The position numbers were made by a program, and so were the translations under genes. This document shows, in pieces, positions 61,559-64,000 of a stretch of 64,000 nt of DNA. Source of the DNA: CAWEQO01 sp963811225 (GTDB taxonomy: Bacteria > Chloroflexota > Anaerolineae > Anaerolineales > Anaerolineaceae); NCBI GenBank assembly GCA_963811225.1, contig CAWEQO010000012.1, forward strand, positions 496,001 through 560,000, written 5' to 3'. Numbering within the stretch: the first letter of the stretch is position 1; each line of letters begins with the position of its first letter. The notes beneath the pieces are model-generated. The model saw only the letters and a program-made list of their open reading frames with translations, made no database searches and was not told where the DNA came from.

Positions 61559-62614
61559 CTAGCCCTTCAGAAAGTCTTCCAGGGCATCTTTGCTGATACG
61601 GTAAGCGCTGCCGATCTTGCGGGCCTTGAGGTCGCCGGCCTGGATGGCGGCGACGACGTCCTCTTCGGACACACGCAGAATATTAGCGGCCTCACCCGGC
61701 GTCATCACCGAAGGGATTGCGCCAGAGGTGGAGGGCTGGTTACTCGGCGCCGGGTTCGTCTCCTGCTTGCCAGTCATGCCTTGAAGCGATTGTCCAATGA
61801 CGTTGCCCAGGCCCATGCCCGCGCCGATCCCGGCGGTTAAGCCTGCGCCGCCGCTCTGGTTTTGGGCTGCATCTCGCAGCGCATCGGCTGCCTGCAGCTG
61901 GGTGTAGGTCTGCATGTCGAGCATCCCCATCGACCGCAGCTCTTCGGCCGACTTCTCGTAAGGCTTAAGGTTGCCGATGTAGAAAGACTTGAGAGTCAAT
62001 CCGAGGGCGGCGAAGTCATCCTGAGCCTTGGCCCGCACGCCTGAGCCGAGCTCTTCAGTCAGCCCAATCAGCTCGACCACGCTGGCCTTGGCGGTCGTCT
62101 CACCCAACAAGTCCTGCAGCTTCGAAAGCAGCATGGTTCGCAAGCGGTTCTCGATCTCGCCGGTGCGGTAGACGCCCTGGCCGCCGACAATCTGGTTGAC
62201 AAACTGCTGCGGGTCGGAAACCTGGTAGCTGTAGGAGCCAAAGCCTTGCAGCAGCGCCACGCCCAGGCCCATGCCGGGGTTGCGGACGATGATCGGCTGC
62301 GGGGTGCCCCACTTGCGGTCGGCAAAATCTCGCATTGACACGAAGTAGACTTCAGCCGTGAAGGGCGTGCGATCGCTGAAAGCCTTTCCCACCCAATCGA
62401 CCAGCAGCGGGATATTGGCGGTGGCGATGGTATGGCGCCCAGGGCCAAAAACGTCGAGGGCACGGCCATCACGAAAGAAGACCGCCCGCTGGAACTCGCG
62501 CACGATGACTTGCGAGCCCATGCGCAGGTCGGCGATGCCCTCTTCTGGGAAGCGGTGAACGATCTCATCCGCCATTTCATTTCGATATTCGACTACATCA
62601 ATAATCCTAGCCAT
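61559..62614 (-). CDS. SPFH (band 7) protein fused to an excisionase-type HTH
   Basis: This 351-aa protein begins MARIIDVVEYRNEMADEIVHRFPEEG. Residues about 20-245 form an SPFH domain like YdjI and virion-core-like proteins (GSQVIVREFQRAVFFRDGRAL, GRHTIATANIPLL). A Gly-rich stretch with GGAGLTAGIGAGMGLGN follows, then a linker. The last 50 residues are a winged-helix excisionase-type domain (TPGEAANILRVSEEDVVAAI...RISKDALEDF). SPFH proteins form oligomeric scaffolds; HTH tails of this type are usually DNA-binding, but they also occur as protein-binding tails. It is co-directional with the gene at 62648. Confidence 0.85.
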   Translation of the reverse strand: MARIIDVVEYRNEMADEIVHRFPEEGIADLRMGSQVIVREFQRAVFFRDGRALDVFGPGRHTIATANIPLLVDWVGKAFSDRTPFTAEVYFVSMRDFADRKWGTPQPIIVRNPGMGLGVALLQGFGSYSYQVSDPQQFVNQIVGGQGVYRTGEIENRLRTMLLSKLQDLLGETTAKASVVELIGLTEELGSGVRAKAQDDFAALGLTLKSFYIGNLKPYEKSAEELRSMGMLDMQTYTQLQAADALRDAAQNQSGGAGLTAGIGAGMGLGNVIGQSLQGMTGKQETNPAPSNQPSTSGAIPSVMTPGEAANILRVSEEDVVAAIQAGDLKARKIGSAYRISKDALEDFLKG

Positions 62615-62647
62615 TTGTACACTCCATAATCCTTCTGCAAGCTGCGC

Positions 62648-63184
62648 TTATTGGGACGATAAATCTGCGACGCCGCCGAGCATGACTTCCGCCCGGCGGT
62701 TGAAAGCCTGGACGGCCTGCTGCGCTAGACTGGTAAGGTGGCGAATGGACGCCGGCAGCCCGTCTGTTCCAATCGAGGTTTCAACATTATCGACCGCCCG
62801 CTCGATCTCATCACGCAAGTCGAGCAGAGCCAGGTCGTACTGGTAAACGCGGGTTAGCTCTTCCTGATTAATTTTGATTGCATCGAAAAAGCCCGCATAT
62901 CCATAAGTAGCGATGCGAACGCGATCCACAAACTGGCGCAGCTTGATCGCAGCCGCCTCTAAATCATCCACATACTCGAGCTGTCCCTGACTGATCAAAT
63001 CGCGCTGTAAACCGGAAATCCGGCTCCACAGCTCTTCGTAACGGGCAGCGACCGTTTCGCGCAGAATTTTATCTGAAGACCGGCGATCCTGCCGCTCAAT
63101 ATAACCCTTGAATCCGGGGATCTTGCTGAGAAGCCTGGTGAAAAGGTCTCGATCCCCGGTTACACGATCAAACAAATCGCTCAT
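62648..63184 (-). CDS. Uncharacterised coiled-coil protein paired with the SPFH gene
   Basis: The ATG at 63184 follows GGAGGAATC; the product is 178 aa. It begins SDLFDRVTGDRDLFTRLLSKIPGFKGYIERQDRR and continues as mostly helical protein without membrane segment. It ends in a small Gly/Ser tail. No named family is recognised. The SPFH gene is 33 bases downstream on the same strand, so it probably encodes a partner of that scaffold. Confidence 0.75.
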   Translation of the reverse strand: MSDLFDRVTGDRDLFTRLLSKIPGFKGYIERQDRRSSDKILRETVAARYEELWSRISGLQRDLISQGQLEYVDDLEAAAIKLRQFVDRVRIATYGYAGFFDAIKINQEELTRVYQYDLALLDLRDEIERAVDNVETSIGTDGLPASIRHLTSLAQQAVQAFNRRAEVMLGGVADLSSQ

Positions 63185-63642
63185 CTTGATTCCTCCACTG
63201 AGATGTGAAAAACCGAGTAACTGTCTAAACAGTTACATAACCAAATTGTCAGGAACAACTACCAAACATTCCAAGGTAACGGAAGGGCGTATTGTTGCGT
63301 TAGGCTGCATGACGCCCGTCTGCAGCACACCTCCGATTTCTCGGTTCGTTGGGTCAGAACAAATTATAGCCTGAAATGCGAGCCAAAACAATGACGCTGA
63401 TCTTGCGACCGCCTTTCATTTTGCAGGCCTTTCTCTCTCCCGAAAGAGATGGGATACCGGCCACCAACTCCTTTCGATTTCACCTTAATATACGTAGTGG
63501 TAATAAAAATGTTGCAAGTTAAGTCAAAACCCCGCTCAGCGATCACCCTGGAACATGATAATTCTGTGATTCTTCTATTACTACTGTCATTTATTTCTAT
63601 CCAAGTTTACCCCCCTGTAAGGTGTTTGTAATTGCCCCCTAC
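63185..63642. other. Gene-free region upstream of the pilin
   Basis: About 460 bases without a convincing gene. It must contain the minus-strand promoter for the coiled-coil/SPFH pair, which I could not resolve. Confidence 0.5.
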
Positions 63643-63670
63643 TTGAAATCAAGCGCGAATTCCTTATAAT
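63643..63670 (+). promoter_or_regulatory. Promoter of the Flp pilin gene
   Basis: TTGAAA (63643-63648) and TATAAT (63665-63670) are separated by 16 bases, about 50 bases before the start codon. Confidence 0.75.
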
Positions 63671-63721
63671 AATAACTAGTTCCAAGGGCTAACATCCATG
63701 AACAGAAAGGAGGTGACAACA

Positions 63722-63868
63722 ATGTTGTTCGCGCCCAAAGAAAAAGGCCAGGGCTTGGTCGAGTACGCTCTAATTCTCGTTTTGGTAGCTGTTGTTGTAA
63801 TTGTTATTCTCGCCCTGCTCGGTCCTGCAATCGGGAAGATCTTCTCCAACGTTGTAAATGCCGTCTAA
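63722..63868 (+). CDS. Flp/Fap-type pilin component
   Basis: This 48-aa gene starts at ATG 63722 after an ideal AAAGGAGGTGA. The product has a short positive leader MLFAPKEKGQ, then GLVEYALILVLVAVVVIVIL, a single hydrophobic helix with the Glu expected at position +5 after a Gly cleavage site. It ends ALLGPAIGKIFSNVVNAV. This is the pattern of Flp pilins of tight-adherence systems, processed by a prepilin peptidase after Gly. No tad genes are in the window; they may follow downstream. Confidence 0.88.
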   Translation: MLFAPKEKGQGLVEYALILVLVAVVVIVILALLGPAIGKIFSNVVNAV

Positions 63869-63889
63869 TTGGCACCCGCTATCAACCGT

Positions 63890-63922
63890 TCTAGAAAAAG
63901 GCCCTGCAAAGGCAGGGCCTTT
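63890..63922 (+). terminator. Terminator of the pilin gene
   Basis: AAAGGCCCTGC and GCAGGGCCTTT pair around a short loop just after the pilin stop. Confidence 0.9.
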
Positions 63923-64000
63923 CCAGTTATACTAAACCTACAATTTTGTTGTTCCACCCAACAATTTTATTATCAGCGAAACGATATAACTTTTGTAAAT

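Overview
The window looks like a chromosomal segment of an anaerobic Anaerolineae-type member of the Chloroflexota. This is an inference from several signs: rather high-GC coding, secreted proteins with long Thr/Pro-rich linkers (TPT, APT), a Ser/Thr kinase fused to beta-propeller repeats, a type II isopentenyl-diphosphate isomerase, a long formate-tetrahydrofolate ligase, a Flp-type pilin, and a UGA-encoded (selenocysteine) peroxiredoxin. No rRNA genes or replication origin were seen; there is one tRNA (Leu-UAA).

Layout. (1) 1-6482: a six-gene operon behind a consensus promoter and a perfect palindromic operator. It encodes a SelA-like PLP enzyme, a 79-aa protein, a B12-domain/TIM-barrel mutase, a P-loop protein, an orphan small protein and a diaminopimelate-dehydrogenase-like oxidoreductase. 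It reads as an uncharacterised cobalamin-dependent (di)amino-acid pathway and is the best candidate for a new system. (2) 6483-15160: a block of long hairpins, an XRE-cupin regulator, a DUF218 protein, a sugar ABC importer (two permeases and a binding protein, no ATPase) and a eukaryote-type formate-THF ligase. (3) 15185-19464: a MoxR/DUF58/DUF4129 operon. (4) 19536-21092: an IS66-family element. (5) 21344-23782: an orphan four-PAS histidine kinase. (6) 23846-30831: three secreted GH16 glycoside hydrolases in tandem, two of which share an apparently identical segment of about 758 bp. (7) 31458-42740: a complete type I-C CRISPR-Cas system (WYL regulator, cas3-5-8-7-4-1-2, internal cas11c) and a 32-repeat array. 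(8) 42940-63868: housekeeping and accessory genes. These are tRNA-Leu, a PHP phosphoesterase, a flippase-like membrane protein, an aldo-keto reductase with pseudouridine-phosphate glycosidase, the Ser/Thr kinase, a SufR-like/SufT-like pair, an SCP2 protein, the selenoprotein peroxiredoxin, a methyltransferase, a serine-palmitoyltransferase-like enzyme, folE, an isoprenoid pair, an acyl carrier protein, sucCD, an SPFH-HTH fusion and a Flp pilin.

Two genome-scale patterns stand out. Gene ends, especially convergent ones, carry very long and nearly perfect hairpins that can include both stop codons. Three genes (GH16 no. 2, folE, acp) each carry one apparent single-base insertion; these are either assembly errors or real decay, and they affect how the genes should be read.
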